DNA of 21,303 bases from a virus. The notes under the pieces were generated by a model. It was not told the DNA's origin. It was given only the letters and a program-made list of their open reading frames with translations, and did no database searches. Positions 1-7,321 of the stretch are shown here, in pieces. Both the position numbers and the translations under genes were made by a program. The stretch spans positions 4,846-26,148 of the IMG/VR virus record IMGVR_UViG_3300030388_000387, one strand, 5' to 3'. Each line of letters begins with the position of its first letter. Positions within the stretch are counted from its first letter, which is position 1.

Positions 1-2045
1 AAGATTTTTCTGCATTAGAAGCGGTAGCAGCTAGAATGTCTGACAACAAAGGAAAGATGTTTCAAGAGCTTCTTAAAGAATTAAACTCCTCAGTAAGTGA
101 GGGCCGAGTTGTAGGCTTTGATCAATTTATTACTCCAAGAAGAGAAGTAGGTGGTGTAGATGGATACAGTGGTGACTTCATGAATGGTATTATGGCGTTT
201 GGATTAATGGCTTCTGATTTTGCCGCACGTAATGGTATGTCTAAAGAAGTTGCAAGAAACTATGGTAAGGCAAAAGATTATGCTGATAATCCTAGAAGTC
301 CTAAACCAAAATTAAGAGCAGCTATTACAGGTATGTATGACTATGGTGTAGTTGATGCTCACAACTATGAGTTTTCTGGACTAAGACGAATGGGTTTCTG
401 GTGGTTCTTGGGGGGCAATTTCTCTTCTGGTATCTTACAGACTATGAGTGCAGTACAATTTACTGGCCCAATACTATCACAATTTGCAGGCACTCCTAAA
501 ACAACAGTGCAATTAACTAGAGCATTTGATGATGCACGTAAGATGATGACTATTGTTGAGTCAGATTATGGTGACACGTTTATGAATGTAAGTAATGCAC
601 CTAAAGAATTACAAGCGTTGATACAAGAACGATTTAACAACGGAGTACTTAGACCTGGACAAGCTGGTTTGGAAAAAGGCCAAGCACCTAACGCTTCTAT
701 TATACCTGGCAAACGTGGTGCAGTTAGAAAGGCAGGAAGAATATTTGAACAAGGCATTATGAGTGGTGTCTTTAATACCTTTGAGACTTTCTCTCGTACT
801 GCTGCTTGGATTGCTTCATATAGGTTGGCATCAGATCCAGAGATGTTAAGAAAAGCTGATGAATATTATAGTGGATACAATGAAATATGGAATGCTAGAA
901 AAGCTAGGGAAGGTGGTATAGCAACTGCTACTATGTTTGCTGACCTAATGATTGATGAAACATTTGGTAATTATAGTAAAACTAATCGTCCTAAAATTAT
1001 GAGAGGACTTGGTTCAGTAGCTTTCTTATTCCAAACTTATGTTAATTTAATGCTTGGATTGTTACACAGTTTATTTGTTAAAGGTAACAGAAAAACAGGC
1101 GGAGCTATATTTGCTAAAGTAATGTTGATGATGTTTTTAACTGGCGGTGTATTAGGTATGCCAGGTGGTGATGATCTCAACAGAGCATATGCATTCTTAT
1201 CAAGACTTGGTGGATTTAACACAGATTTAAGAACTCAAATGAGAGACATGCTAACAGAAGTAACTGGCCCTAAAACTACTGACTTTATAATGAATGGAAT
1301 CTTTGAAGCATATGCTGGAGTGTCTATACAGCAAAGAATAACTCTAGGAAATTTACCTGGTATGCAACAAGTCTGGTCTATACTAGGTACTGTAGGAATG
1401 CCTACAGGTTCAAAACCTTACGAATTATTTGGAGCTCCTGGTGCTATTGTCTTAGGTATACCACAACAAATGATACAAATATCTAACCAACAAGGACTTG
1501 GACAAGCGGTAAAAAATTTAGATTTCTATATGGCAGCTGCTCCTTCGTTTATTAAAAACTTTTATAGAGGGGCATATAAATATCCGACCGAAGGATATGC
1601 GGATACTAGAAAAGGTACATTACTAACAGCAGACTTAACTACACCAGAGTTAATATTACAGTCATTAGGTTTTGCTTCTAATAAAGTAGCTAAAGAAAGA
1701 GACGCTTTATTCAGAGAAAGAATGATTGACACTAAGCATCAACAAGCACACCGTCAATTTAATGCTAGATATAAAGAAGCATACAGAGATTTATATATGG
1801 CGGAGAATATTACGTTTGATCCTTCTTTAACAGCAGATACATATAAAAGATTAGGCAAACTTAGAGTTGATGTTATTAAGTTTAATACTAAGATGGATGG
1901 AAAGTATGCCTACCGTCCTGATACAGCTAGACTGTTCGAAGAAGGCAGGCAACAAGCTAATCCTAAAGCAAGGATATATAGCTCAGATAAATTAAATATA
2001 CAAGAGAAAATGAAAAACAGAGAATCTCTTGGATTAGATTCTTAG
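1..2045 (+). CDS. C-terminal part of a large virion-type protein (5' partial)
   Basis: The reading frame is open from the window edge: the codons before the ATG at 36 contain no stop and read as a helical Ala/Glu segment, so the 669 residues from that ATG are probably only the C-terminal part of a much longer protein. It is helix-rich, with hydrophobic stretches around residues 325-380 (FLFQTYVNLMLGLL, then a Met/Leu/Gly-rich run) and a basic, charged tail. Composition and position at the end of a + strand arm resemble the C-terminal regions of giant phage internal-virion or 'large polyvalent' proteins that are ejected with the DNA; this is inference, since no catalytic motif is visible. It is the only + strand gene here and its stop overlaps the stop of the convergent - strand gene. 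The start at 36 has no convincing ribosome-binding site, which supports the partial reading. Confidence 0.6.
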   Translation, partial: DFSALEAVAARMSDNKGKMFQELLKELNSSVSEGRVVGFDQFITPRREVGGVDGYSGDFMNGIMAFGLMASDFAARNGMSKEVARNYGKAKDYADNPRSPKPKLRAAITGMYDYGVVDAHNYEFSGLRRMGFWWFLGGNFSSGILQTMSAVQFTGPILSQFAGTPKTTVQLTRAFDDARKMMTIVESDYGDTFMNVSNAPKELQALIQERFNNGVLRPGQAGLEKGQAPNASIIPGKRGAVRKAGRIFEQGIMSGVFNTFETFSRTAAWIASYRLASDPEMLRKADEYYSGYNEIWNARKAREGGIATATMFADLMIDETFGNYSKTNRPKIMRGLGSVAFLFQTYVNLMLGLLHSLFVKGNRKTGGAIFAKVMLMMFLTGGVLGMPGGDDLNRAYAFLSRLGGFNTDLRTQMRDMLTEVTGPKTTDFIMNGIFEAYAGVSIQQRITLGNLPGMQQVWSILGTVGMPTGSKPYELFGAPGAIVLGIPQQMIQISNQQGLGQAVKNLDFYMAAAPSFIKNFYRGAYKYPTEGYADTRKGTLLTADLTTPELILQSLGFASNKVAKERDALFRERMIDTKHQQAHRQFNARYKEAYRDLYMAENITFDPSLTADTYKRLGKLRVDVIKFNTKMDGKYAYRPDTARLFEEGRQQANPKARIYSSDKLNIQEKMKNRESLGLDS

Positions 2046-2062
2046 TTCTTAGAATCTTTTTT
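2036..2062 (+). terminator. Possible rho-independent terminator at convergent gene ends
   Basis: AGATTCT at 2036-2042 pairs with AGAATCT at 2051-2057 (7 bp, 8-nt loop) and is followed by a T run to 2062. It overlaps the stop codon of the + strand virion gene and lies inside the end of the opposing gene. The stem is AT-rich and weak, so the call is tentative. It would serve the + strand only, because no T run follows on the - strand. Confidence 0.4.
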
Positions 2063-2233
2063 CTTCTTATCTTCTACGGTCTCGACCGCTTCTTTTTTTA
2101 CTTGTAGTCCAGCTATTTGTGCTTTTAACTGTGTTATAGTAACTCGATATCCTATGATAGCAGTTTCTTTTTCTTGTAATTGACTTACAAGATCATTCAC
2201 AATTATCTGTTCATTGGTTGGTTGTTCACTCAT
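2042..2233 (-). CDS. Small Lys/Glu-rich coiled-coil protein
   Basis: A 63-residue protein with no recognised family. Residues about 10-50 have heptad-like spacing of Leu/Ile/Val (LVSQLQEKE, then LKAQIAGLQ), suggesting a short coiled coil, and the C-terminus is strongly basic (KKKKDSKN). The start is supported by AAGGAG six bases upstream of ATG at 2233. It is the last gene of the leftmost - strand unit, 26 bp after the holin-like gene, and its stop overlaps the stop of the convergent + strand gene. Position next to small membrane proteins would fit an accessory lysis or virion role, but nothing in the sequence establishes one. Confidence 0.7.
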   Translation of the reverse strand: MSEQPTNEQIIVNDLVSQLQEKETAIIGYRVTITQLKAQIAGLQVKKEAVETVEDKKKKDSKN

Positions 2234-2259
2234 GTGGTTCTCCTTGTTGGTTGTTAAAA

Positions 2260-2700
2260 TTATTTCTTCACTAATGATCCACCAAAATACAGACCAGTAA
2301 TTGCCGCCACGAGATTAGTATCAAGTGGTGTGATTACAATACCTGGTGCCGCCATTGGTACCCATTTCATTATCTCTTCACCTTCTGTAAAGAAAAGAAA
2401 CCCTGGCTTAAACTCTGAATAACCTACTATGATTTGTACTTCTGGCCAGAACAGTGGTACAATTTTAGGTAGAACAATAATAGAAAACACCGCAGTCAAT
2501 GCTATGATTCTTCTTGTCCATTGGAAGCCTACATCTTTATGTTCACGTGCTTCTTTATAACTAGCAGTCTGAACCTCAGCTCTTTGTAAGAGCATCTTCT
2601 GCTCATCTTGTTTAGCTTTGATCTTTTGCGACCATATGCTCATGACCCCACCGAGAACAGTGGAGCCAAGCATGGTAATCATTTCGAATGGAATACCCAT
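2260..2700 (-). CDS. Holin-like membrane protein
   Basis: A 146-residue protein with a predicted membrane segment near residues 5-22, a charged, helical, probably cytoplasmic stretch (about 25-60, rich in Lys/Glu/Gln), a second hydrophobic segment near 63-85 (RRIIALTAVFSIIVL) and a third Gly/Ala-rich one near 112-142. Three membrane segments, small size and position after the structural arm fit the phage / gene-transfer-agent 'three-TM holin' type, which forms lesions in the inner membrane for lysis. It starts at 2700 in a TAATG overlap with the 36-residue membrane gene upstream and has no obvious Shine-Dalgarno sequence, so it is probably translated by coupling. No endolysin is visible in the window. 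It could instead be a membrane-associated structural protein. Confidence 0.6.
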   Translation of the reverse strand: MGIPFEMITMLGSTVLGGVMSIWSQKIKAKQDEQKMLLQRAEVQTASYKEAREHKDVGFQWTRRIIALTAVFSIIVLPKIVPLFWPEVQIIVGYSEFKPGFLFFTEGEEIMKWVPMAAPGIVITPLDTNLVAAITGLYFGGSLVKK

Positions 2701-2810
2701 TAACTGTTAACAATGATTCCTATAATAACTACAACACCAATTGCAATTACTATCTTAGTTTTCTTACCAAGACCAATGTACCAGTCTTTAATTAGTTTTA
2801 TTTTTTCCAT
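2700..2810 (-). CDS. 36-residue single-pass membrane peptide
   Basis: A short gene starting at ATG 2810 with AAGGA six bases upstream. The N-terminal half is amphipathic and basic (MEKIKLIKDWYIGLGKK) and the C-terminal half is one Ile/Val/Gly membrane helix (KIVIAIGVVVIIGIIV). The stop overlaps the next start as TAATG, a classic coupling arrangement with the holin-like gene. Such a pair could be a holin with a partner peptide, or a regulator of lysis timing; this is inference from context. The clear ribosome-binding site and both-side overlaps make it likely to be a real gene despite its size. Confidence 0.65.
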   Translation of the reverse strand: MEKIKLIKDWYIGLGKKTKIVIAIGVVVIIGIIVNS

Positions 2811-2910
2811 TTGTTTTCCTTTTCTTTTTACCTACGCCAATAGTTTTCTTGTTAAGCATCTGTGCTAATTCTGCAAAGCTAATGCGTTCTTCTTCATTTT
2901 CTTTTGACAT
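2788..2910 (-). CDS. 40-residue highly charged protein
   Basis: Read from ATG 2910 this gives a 40-residue protein with an acidic N-terminus (MSKENEEERISF), a short Leu/Met-containing helix and a very basic Lys/Asn tail. The frame stays open upstream to 2979, but the earlier in-frame ATG would overlap the preceding gene's coding region; 2910 is the more economical start. The nearest purine-rich site (AAGGA) is about 13 bases away, so the ribosome-binding evidence is weak. Its 3' end overlaps the start of the 36-residue membrane gene by 23 bases. No family recognised. Confidence 0.5.
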   Translation of the reverse strand: MSKENEEERISFAELAQMLNKKTIGVGKKKRKTNGKNKTN

Positions 2911-2920
2911 GGGTTGTTGG

Positions 2921-3061
2921 TTAGTCCTTATCTTGTTTAAGATTGTCAGTTGTATCTTCAACCTTAACTGCATCACCACCTATTGTAACAGATGGTGCAT
3001 TAAGTTCTGGGTATGGTATGTTAAACCCTGTCTTAATTTCTTGTGGTTCTTTATCGCTCAT
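2921..3061 (-). CDS. 46-residue acidic small protein
   Basis: ATG at 3061 is preceded by AGGAG at five bases. The product is 46 residues, acidic, with Pro/Gly-rich middle (GFNIPYPELNAP) and a charged C-terminus, no hydrophobic segment and no recognised family. It sits between the metallophosphoesterase and the cluster of small lysis-like genes. The strong ribosome-binding site and absence of any overlapping alternative on this strand support it as a real gene of unknown function. Confidence 0.6.
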   Translation of the reverse strand: MSDKEPQEIKTGFNIPYPELNAPSVTIGGDAVKVEDTTDNLKQDKD

Positions 3062-3071
3062 AAAGTCTCCT

Positions 3072-3100
3072 ATTATATCAAATAAAGGGGGCACATGCAA
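3072..3100 (-). promoter_or_regulatory. Possible promoter before the small lysis-like genes
   Basis: On the - strand TTGCAT (3100-3095) is followed after 17 nt by a perfect TATAAT (3077-3072). The same TTGCAT hexamer occurs in the promoter at 19335-19362. Against it, initiation about seven bases downstream would remove the AGGAG of the 46-residue gene, giving a nearly leaderless message for it. A GGGGGCA/TGCCCCC heptamer lies in the spacer. Confidence 0.3.
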
Positions 3101-3103
3101 GGA

Positions 3104-4333
3104 TTATTTCCATTGTACCCACTCAGATTTTGGCTTCTTTCTTAGTGCTTGCTCAGACATTACAGGTAATTGAAAAGTTATACCATATTTAGGGTGTGTA
3201 AACCATAAAGCTTGGCGTGGTTCTTCAAAAGAAAACCTGTTACTCATTGCATATTCATCATAACCTTTTAGTGATCCATTAACTATGATACCTTTTAAAG
3301 TTAAGTACTGATGCCAATGACCCATGATAACATAATCAATAGGCTTCTTGTGTGTAGCATATTCAATCTTAACCTTAGAAACTCCTCGAGCAATCGGACC
3401 TAACATACCTACTACTCCACTGCCCCCCTTAACTCCAAGCCTATCACCATGAGTTAACAAGTAGCTAACATCATATACTTTGTAATAAGCATCAAAGCCA
3501 AATGGTATTTGGAATTGTACTCTGTCATCCTTGGCATTAGTATAATGTTTCTCAAGCATAGTATATAACATCCAGTCAAAACTGGTTGCCGCTGCTTGCT
3601 TATGTCTGTATTGTTTAAACATTCTGCCATGATTACCAAAGGCACACGGTACAAACACTTTGCCAAACACATCAGCTAGTGAATCAATTGCCCATGTCAA
3701 GTGGTCAAAGAGTTCTAGTACATGCTCAATGTTAGTGCCATCATTTGTTTCTGCTAGCTCTTCATGGATATGACCAGAGATCATATCACCACCAAGGGCA
3801 ACTACAATACCTGGATACTTAGGATTAACCATGTGGTTAGTACATAGATCTATGGTAGATTCGATAGTAGATTTAAGTCTAGCTTTAGCTATGTCTCTAT
3901 CAAAAGTATTTAGATGGTTTACCTCGGCTGAATTAACTACTTCACCCCAGTGAAAATCAGATAGAAATAATGTAGGTACACCTGGTGCGCCATGCGCAGG
4001 AGATGCTTTGGTTAACCACTTAGGTGGCTTGGCCTTGCGATTGTGTAATTGAAACACAGTCTTTCTGATTTGTTCTGCTGTAATATTTTCTAGTGCCAGC
4101 TCTTTAACTTGAGTTCTTAGTTCTTTAAGTTGCATATCATGCAACATCTTTTGTTCTACTAGGGCAGCAGATGTGTCGGGGGCATTAACATTTGGTGCAA
4201 TGCCTTCTCGTTCTGCAGTATCCAGTCTACCTATCAAGGTAGTACGTGGTATCCCTAAGTTCTTAGCCGCCTCTGCTTTGTTGCCTTTAGCAAGCACTAC
4301 TGCGTTGACTGCTTCTTGTACTTTGTCCATCAT
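3104..4333 (-). CDS. HTH-metallophosphoesterase fusion protein
   Basis: A 409-residue protein. Residues about 7-42 form a Fis-type helix-turn-helix (GNKAEAAKNLGIPRTTLIGR), followed by a helical linker to about residue 105. From 120 onward is a calcineurin-like metallophosphoesterase with its metal-binding blocks in order: SDFHWGE (125-131), GGDMISG (181-187), GNHGR (233-237), THGDR (294-298) and GHWH (338-341). Enzymes of this fold hydrolyse phosphodiester bonds with two metal ions, and the DNA-binding domain suggests a DNA substrate, so an Mre11/SbcD-like nuclease or repair role is plausible but unproven. AGGAG lies seven bases before ATG 4333. It follows the 127-residue gene by 15 bp and shares its promoter at 4809-4837. 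Confidence 0.8.
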   Translation of the reverse strand: MMDKVQEAVNAVVLAKGNKAEAAKNLGIPRTTLIGRLDTAEREGIAPNVNAPDTSAALVEQKMLHDMQLKELRTQVKELALENITAEQIRKTVFQLHNRKAKPPKWLTKASPAHGAPGVPTLFLSDFHWGEVVNSAEVNHLNTFDRDIAKARLKSTIESTIDLCTNHMVNPKYPGIVVALGGDMISGHIHEELAETNDGTNIEHVLELFDHLTWAIDSLADVFGKVFVPCAFGNHGRMFKQYRHKQAAATSFDWMLYTMLEKHYTNAKDDRVQFQIPFGFDAYYKVYDVSYLLTHGDRLGVKGGSGVVGMLGPIARGVSKVKIEYATHKKPIDYVIMGHWHQYLTLKGIIVNGSLKGYDEYAMSNRFSFEEPRQALWFTHPKYGITFQLPVMSEQALRKKPKSEWVQWK

Positions 4334-4348
4334 ATATGTTCTCCTATA

Positions 4349-4732
4349 TTATTTTTTGACATTAGAATCATTTACGATTCTGTTAAACCCATCAACAACT
4401 GCACCCTCTGGTGCACTCTTTAAGGTTCCGTTTGCATGGTAGGCAGGTGCTACTATTCTGTATACCAACTCTCGTGGAGGATCGGAAGGCATGTATGAGC
4501 CAGTCCATTCTCCGGTTCTTTCGTAGCGTCTTATCTCAGCTAGATCACTCTTCGCATCTAGGTAAGTTCTGTAATGTTCAGCGTGGTCTTTATCTCTTTG
4601 ACCTAATCTTCTTGATAGTCTGTATGCAGCAGACATGGCTTCAGTCTTATCTTTCTTCCACTTGTCTAATGTCTTTTGATCCACTGTTTCGAGTGGTGTA
4701 CTTACTGATGGGTATTTAGGGTGGTACTTCAT
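4349..4732 (-). CDS. Hypothetical charged protein, first gene of the left operon
   Basis: A 127-residue soluble protein, not recognised. Residues about 18-75 are helical and highly charged (Lys/Arg/Asp/Glu), and the C-terminal half contains a short Pro/Gly-containing segment (GEWTGSYMPSDPP) that may be a compact fold. The start at 4732 has AGGAG at six bases. It is the first gene after a strong promoter and a structured leader in which a predicted helix ends right at the ribosome-binding site, so its translation may be regulated. The metallophosphoesterase gene follows directly. Confidence 0.7.
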   Translation of the reverse strand: MKYHPKYPSVSTPLETVDQKTLDKWKKDKTEAMSAAYRLSRRLGQRDKDHAEHYRTYLDAKSDLAEIRRYERTGEWTGSYMPSDPPRELVYRIVAPAYHANGTLKSAPEGAVVDGFNRIVNDSNVKK

Positions 4733-4742
4733 TCTATTCTCC

Positions 4743-4790
4743 TGTAAAAGCTAGGGGCAAATCAAAACTTTTACATTCCAATCCGCCCCT
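4743..4790 (-). promoter_or_regulatory. Structured 5' leader with two mutually exclusive stems
   Basis: In transcript order the leader holds AGGGGC (4790-4785), TGTAAAAG (4775-4768), GCCCCT (4758-4753) and CTTTTACA (4750-4743). The first pairs with the third (6 bp) and the second with the fourth (8 bp), so the stems interleave. The last element runs straight into the GGAG of the downstream ribosome-binding site. This could be a switch between two hairpins or a loose pseudoknot. It does not match a riboswitch class known to me. Confidence 0.4.
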
Positions 4791-4808
4791 TGTGCCCCCC
4801 TATTGCAT

Positions 4809-4837
4809 ATTATACACGAGGAGAGCCGTTAAGTCAA
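4809..4837 (-). promoter_or_regulatory. Strong sigma70-type promoter, left operon
   Basis: TTGACT (4837-4832), a 17-nt spacer and TATAAT (4814-4809) lie directly after the ribonucleotide reductase stop codon. Transcription would start near 4802, giving a leader of about 70 nt before the 127-residue gene. The match to the host housekeeping consensus is close (5 of 6 and 6 of 6). Confidence 0.8.
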
Positions 4838-4840
4838 GGG

Positions 4841-6763
4841 TTAATTTGACGATATATCAACTATCTCACACACCCCAGAACTACAGGCTAACTCCTGCGA
4901 TCCAGTTGTATTGTCTTCTTCTTCGTAGTTACTTAGCTCTGACCAATCTACATGTTGTGGCATTAATTTAATTGCGTCTAGATATTCCTCTTTAGTTATG
5001 TCTTGATATGGTGCTTGTTGATACACATGCTCTGAATGCGGTAGGAAACTAACACCAGATATCTCATCGAAATGTTTGTATACCCAAGCCCCTACTTCTA
5101 ACCATTCGTTTTCTCTCACTGAGACTGTACATGAAGGCTTGTGCTCACACCAGTATCTTTGGTACATCAGCCATGTTTCTAATTGATTGATAGCTGATAG
5201 ATCGTGCCTAGTTATGCAACCCTCTGGTGCTTTCATAGGAAATGAGAACACAACAACTGAGTCTGGCTTAGTTATATCTGGTTCATGTGGCATGCCCTTC
5301 TCTATCATTAGAGTTGTTAAAGGATCTTTCTTATCCGCACGTACTGTACGTATATAGTATTGGCTATGTCTGCTGTGAATACCAGAAGCACTATCAACTA
5401 ACTGACTTACAGTACCAGATGGTTTAACACAAGTGATAGCAGTTGATTGTGGTATGCCTAGTTTCTTAGCAAACTCTTTGTTAGTATCTACTGCCTCTTT
5501 GCGTAGACGCATTAAGAAATCTTTGTTAGGACTACTAGTAAGTTTGTTGTCCATGATACCTGTTAGTGATACTCCAAGCAATCTTTCTTCTTCAGTGTTC
5601 TGTCTCCATTGCTTACGTAGATATTTAAAATCAGTGAAGGTAGATTGGAACGTACCCAGTATAGTTGCGGCTCTTACTTTAGCTAATAGATCTTTCTCAC
5701 CATCAGTTGCACGAATGACTACCTCAGTTAGATTACAGAATTGATATGGTCGTAGTATAATTTCAGAGCAAGGGTTAGTACCAAAGTCCCATTCAGCATC
5801 TCGTCTACCATTCTCTGAAGCTTTATTTTTGGCGGCTTGCCTATTGAATATACCACGCTCACCAGACTTAGAATCATATAGACTCTTCCATTCATTTATA
5901 AACACAGACATATCTGGCTTAGAAGTATAGGCCGCTGAGTTATTAGAGAGGGCACGTTGACCTTCATCTATCCACCATTGACCGGTCTTAGCTCCACGCA
6001 TTCTATCATCTTGTAAGTTACTAAGTGATATCAAAGCGGATCTTCTTACTCCACCTACTACTACAACTTCGCCAACCTTACATACAATGTCGTGACACTC
6101 TAATGAATTAAGCCGTCTACCTGCTGCATTCTTAAATGCTTTGATAGTAAATTCAAATAAGTTTATTAAAGGTTGAGGCCCACTTGCTCGCCCCCCAAAT
6201 GTTTTTAATCGTGCACCAGCAGGACGTACCCGTGATACATCTATCTTTGGTACTTGCCCAGAGTAAAGCATCGCAACCAATTCCCTAAATGATTTAGCCC
6301 ACCCAGCCTTGCTGTCTTGTACAATTATAGTTGTGGCAGTATCTTCAAACTCTTCGGCAATGGTAGGTAGCTTTTCTATGTTGCTACGTTCAACTGAAAA
6401 GCCTACGCCTGTACCACACAAAAGTATATACATAACCTCATCGAAAGATCTAACATGATCTATTGGTATGTAGCTACAGTTATACCCAGCAGTGTGATCT
6501 CTGTCTAGTGCAGGCCCAGCTGTCATCAATGCTCGCATTGACGGCATGACTTGTAATGATAATATGGAGTTGGTTAGTTCGGATTTTATTTTAGAGTTTA
6601 GTTTATATTTAAAATTAGTGTTGAGATTTTCAGATACAAAGTCTACATATCTGGTGACAGTTTCAGGCCAAGCCTCTCGTCTTTTTTCAGCATCAATAAA
6701 TCGAGCGTACCTAGAGGTATGGATAAATTGTTGGTATTCAGTAGGCAGATAATTGTTAGTCAT
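4841..6763 (-). CDS. Class II (B12-dependent) ribonucleotide reductase
   Basis: A 640-residue enzyme of the monomeric adenosylcobalamin-dependent ribonucleoside-triphosphate reductase type, which makes deoxynucleotides for phage replication without oxygen dependence or a second subunit. Key residues are in place: Cys96 (NCSY) and Cys343 (FCNLTE) as the active-site redox pair, the N330-P-C332-S-E334 block with the thiyl-radical cysteine Cys332, and the C-terminal relay pair Cys627/Cys632 (ACSSGVC). The 11-residue Cys332-Cys343 and 5-residue Cys627-Cys632 spacings match the Lactobacillus-type enzyme. Other family blocks include PSMRALMTAG (74-83) and a KPSGT loop at 447. AGAGG lies seven bases before ATG 6763. 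It stands alone between two promoters, so it is a one-gene unit that can be controlled separately. Its length is within the range for short phage versions. Confidence 0.93.
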   Translation of the reverse strand: MTNNYLPTEYQQFIHTSRYARFIDAEKRREAWPETVTRYVDFVSENLNTNFKYKLNSKIKSELTNSILSLQVMPSMRALMTAGPALDRDHTAGYNCSYIPIDHVRSFDEVMYILLCGTGVGFSVERSNIEKLPTIAEEFEDTATTIIVQDSKAGWAKSFRELVAMLYSGQVPKIDVSRVRPAGARLKTFGGRASGPQPLINLFEFTIKAFKNAAGRRLNSLECHDIVCKVGEVVVVGGVRRSALISLSNLQDDRMRGAKTGQWWIDEGQRALSNNSAAYTSKPDMSVFINEWKSLYDSKSGERGIFNRQAAKNKASENGRRDAEWDFGTNPCSEIILRPYQFCNLTEVVIRATDGEKDLLAKVRAATILGTFQSTFTDFKYLRKQWRQNTEEERLLGVSLTGIMDNKLTSSPNKDFLMRLRKEAVDTNKEFAKKLGIPQSTAITCVKPSGTVSQLVDSASGIHSRHSQYYIRTVRADKKDPLTTLMIEKGMPHEPDITKPDSVVVFSFPMKAPEGCITRHDLSAINQLETWLMYQRYWCEHKPSCTVSVRENEWLEVGAWVYKHFDEISGVSFLPHSEHVYQQAPYQDITKEEYLDAIKLMPQHVDWSELSNYEEEDNTTGSQELACSSGVCEIVDISSN

Positions 6764-6804
6764 TAGATTTCCTCTAGTTAGTTTTGTTGATGTGATGAAA
6801 GAAC

Positions 6805-6833
6805 ATTATAACATATTGATGTGCGTCTGTCCA
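6805..6833 (-). promoter_or_regulatory. Sigma70-type promoter of the ribonucleotide reductase gene
   Basis: TGGACA (6833-6828), a 17-nt spacer and TATAAT (6810-6805) fall in the short gap between the nuclease stop and the reductase start. Initiation would be near 6798, giving a leader of about 35 nt. A second TATAAT at 6843-6838 lacks a good -35 partner. Confidence 0.75.
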
Positions 6834-6838
6834 CAACA

Positions 6839-7321
6839 TTATACAAATGTCCTTAAATATAATGTAGATAAATCTTGCTTATACATATCAGCAATATCAT
6901 CTATGATTACTCCCTTAGTGTTAGGGTTTAGAAACTTACATACTTGCACCATAATAATATTGGTGTCTGGATATAGCCGTTCTACTATGGGTCTGTATAG
7001 ATAACGTAGTTGTACCTCAGCTACTCTCCTAGATTTTAATTTACATTCTAAGATTAAAAGATCTTTGACATCTCCATGTGGTAAGATTAGTATGTCAGAT
7101 TGGCAGTAACCTACACCCCGTCTATCCTGGTATTGATACCACTGGCCATGCAATACATTCTCATCTCCATAGATTGCTTTCATATAGCTAGCTACTCTAT
7201 TCTCATAGAGCACGCCAGCTCTCTTCACGCCTGTTAACCTTGGAGAGGGTATAAATACAGGACGTTCATCAAGAGCCTTTGCCCATTGCAACTTACTGAT
7301 TACTAAACGTCTTTTCGACAT
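6839..7321 (-). CDS. PD-(D/E)XK superfamily nuclease
   Basis: A 160-residue protein with the core of a PD-(D/E)XK nuclease: an N-terminal helix with Glu40 (VLYENRVA), Asp76 in QSDILIL and the paired Glu92-Cys-Lys94 in LLILECKLK, spaced as in the family, then a helix-strand pattern consistent with the fold. It probably cuts branched or damaged DNA as an endonuclease or resolvase; the substrate cannot be read from the sequence. It overlaps the 3' end of the helicase-like gene by 19 bases and is the last gene of the replication operon. The ribosome-binding site is weak, so translation may be coupled to the gene before it. Confidence 0.7.
   Translation of the reverse strand: MSKRRLVISKLQWAKALDERPVFIPSPRLTGVKRAGVLYENRVASYMKAIYGDENVLHGQWYQYQDRRGVGYCQSDILILPHGDVKDLLILECKLKSRRVAEVQLRYLYRPIVERLYPDTNIIMVQVCKFLNPNTKGVIIDDIADMYKQDLSTLYLRTFV

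Noticed and set aside
4743-4790. Classical H-type pseudoknot in the 4.7-kb leader
   Set aside because: The two-nt connector spanning the 6-bp stem is too short for standard geometry; competing hairpins are the safer reading.
6838-6843. A second TATAAT just upstream of the reductase promoter
   Set aside because: The hexamer 17 nt upstream (TACATT) is a poor -35, and the box at 6805-6810 has a good partner.
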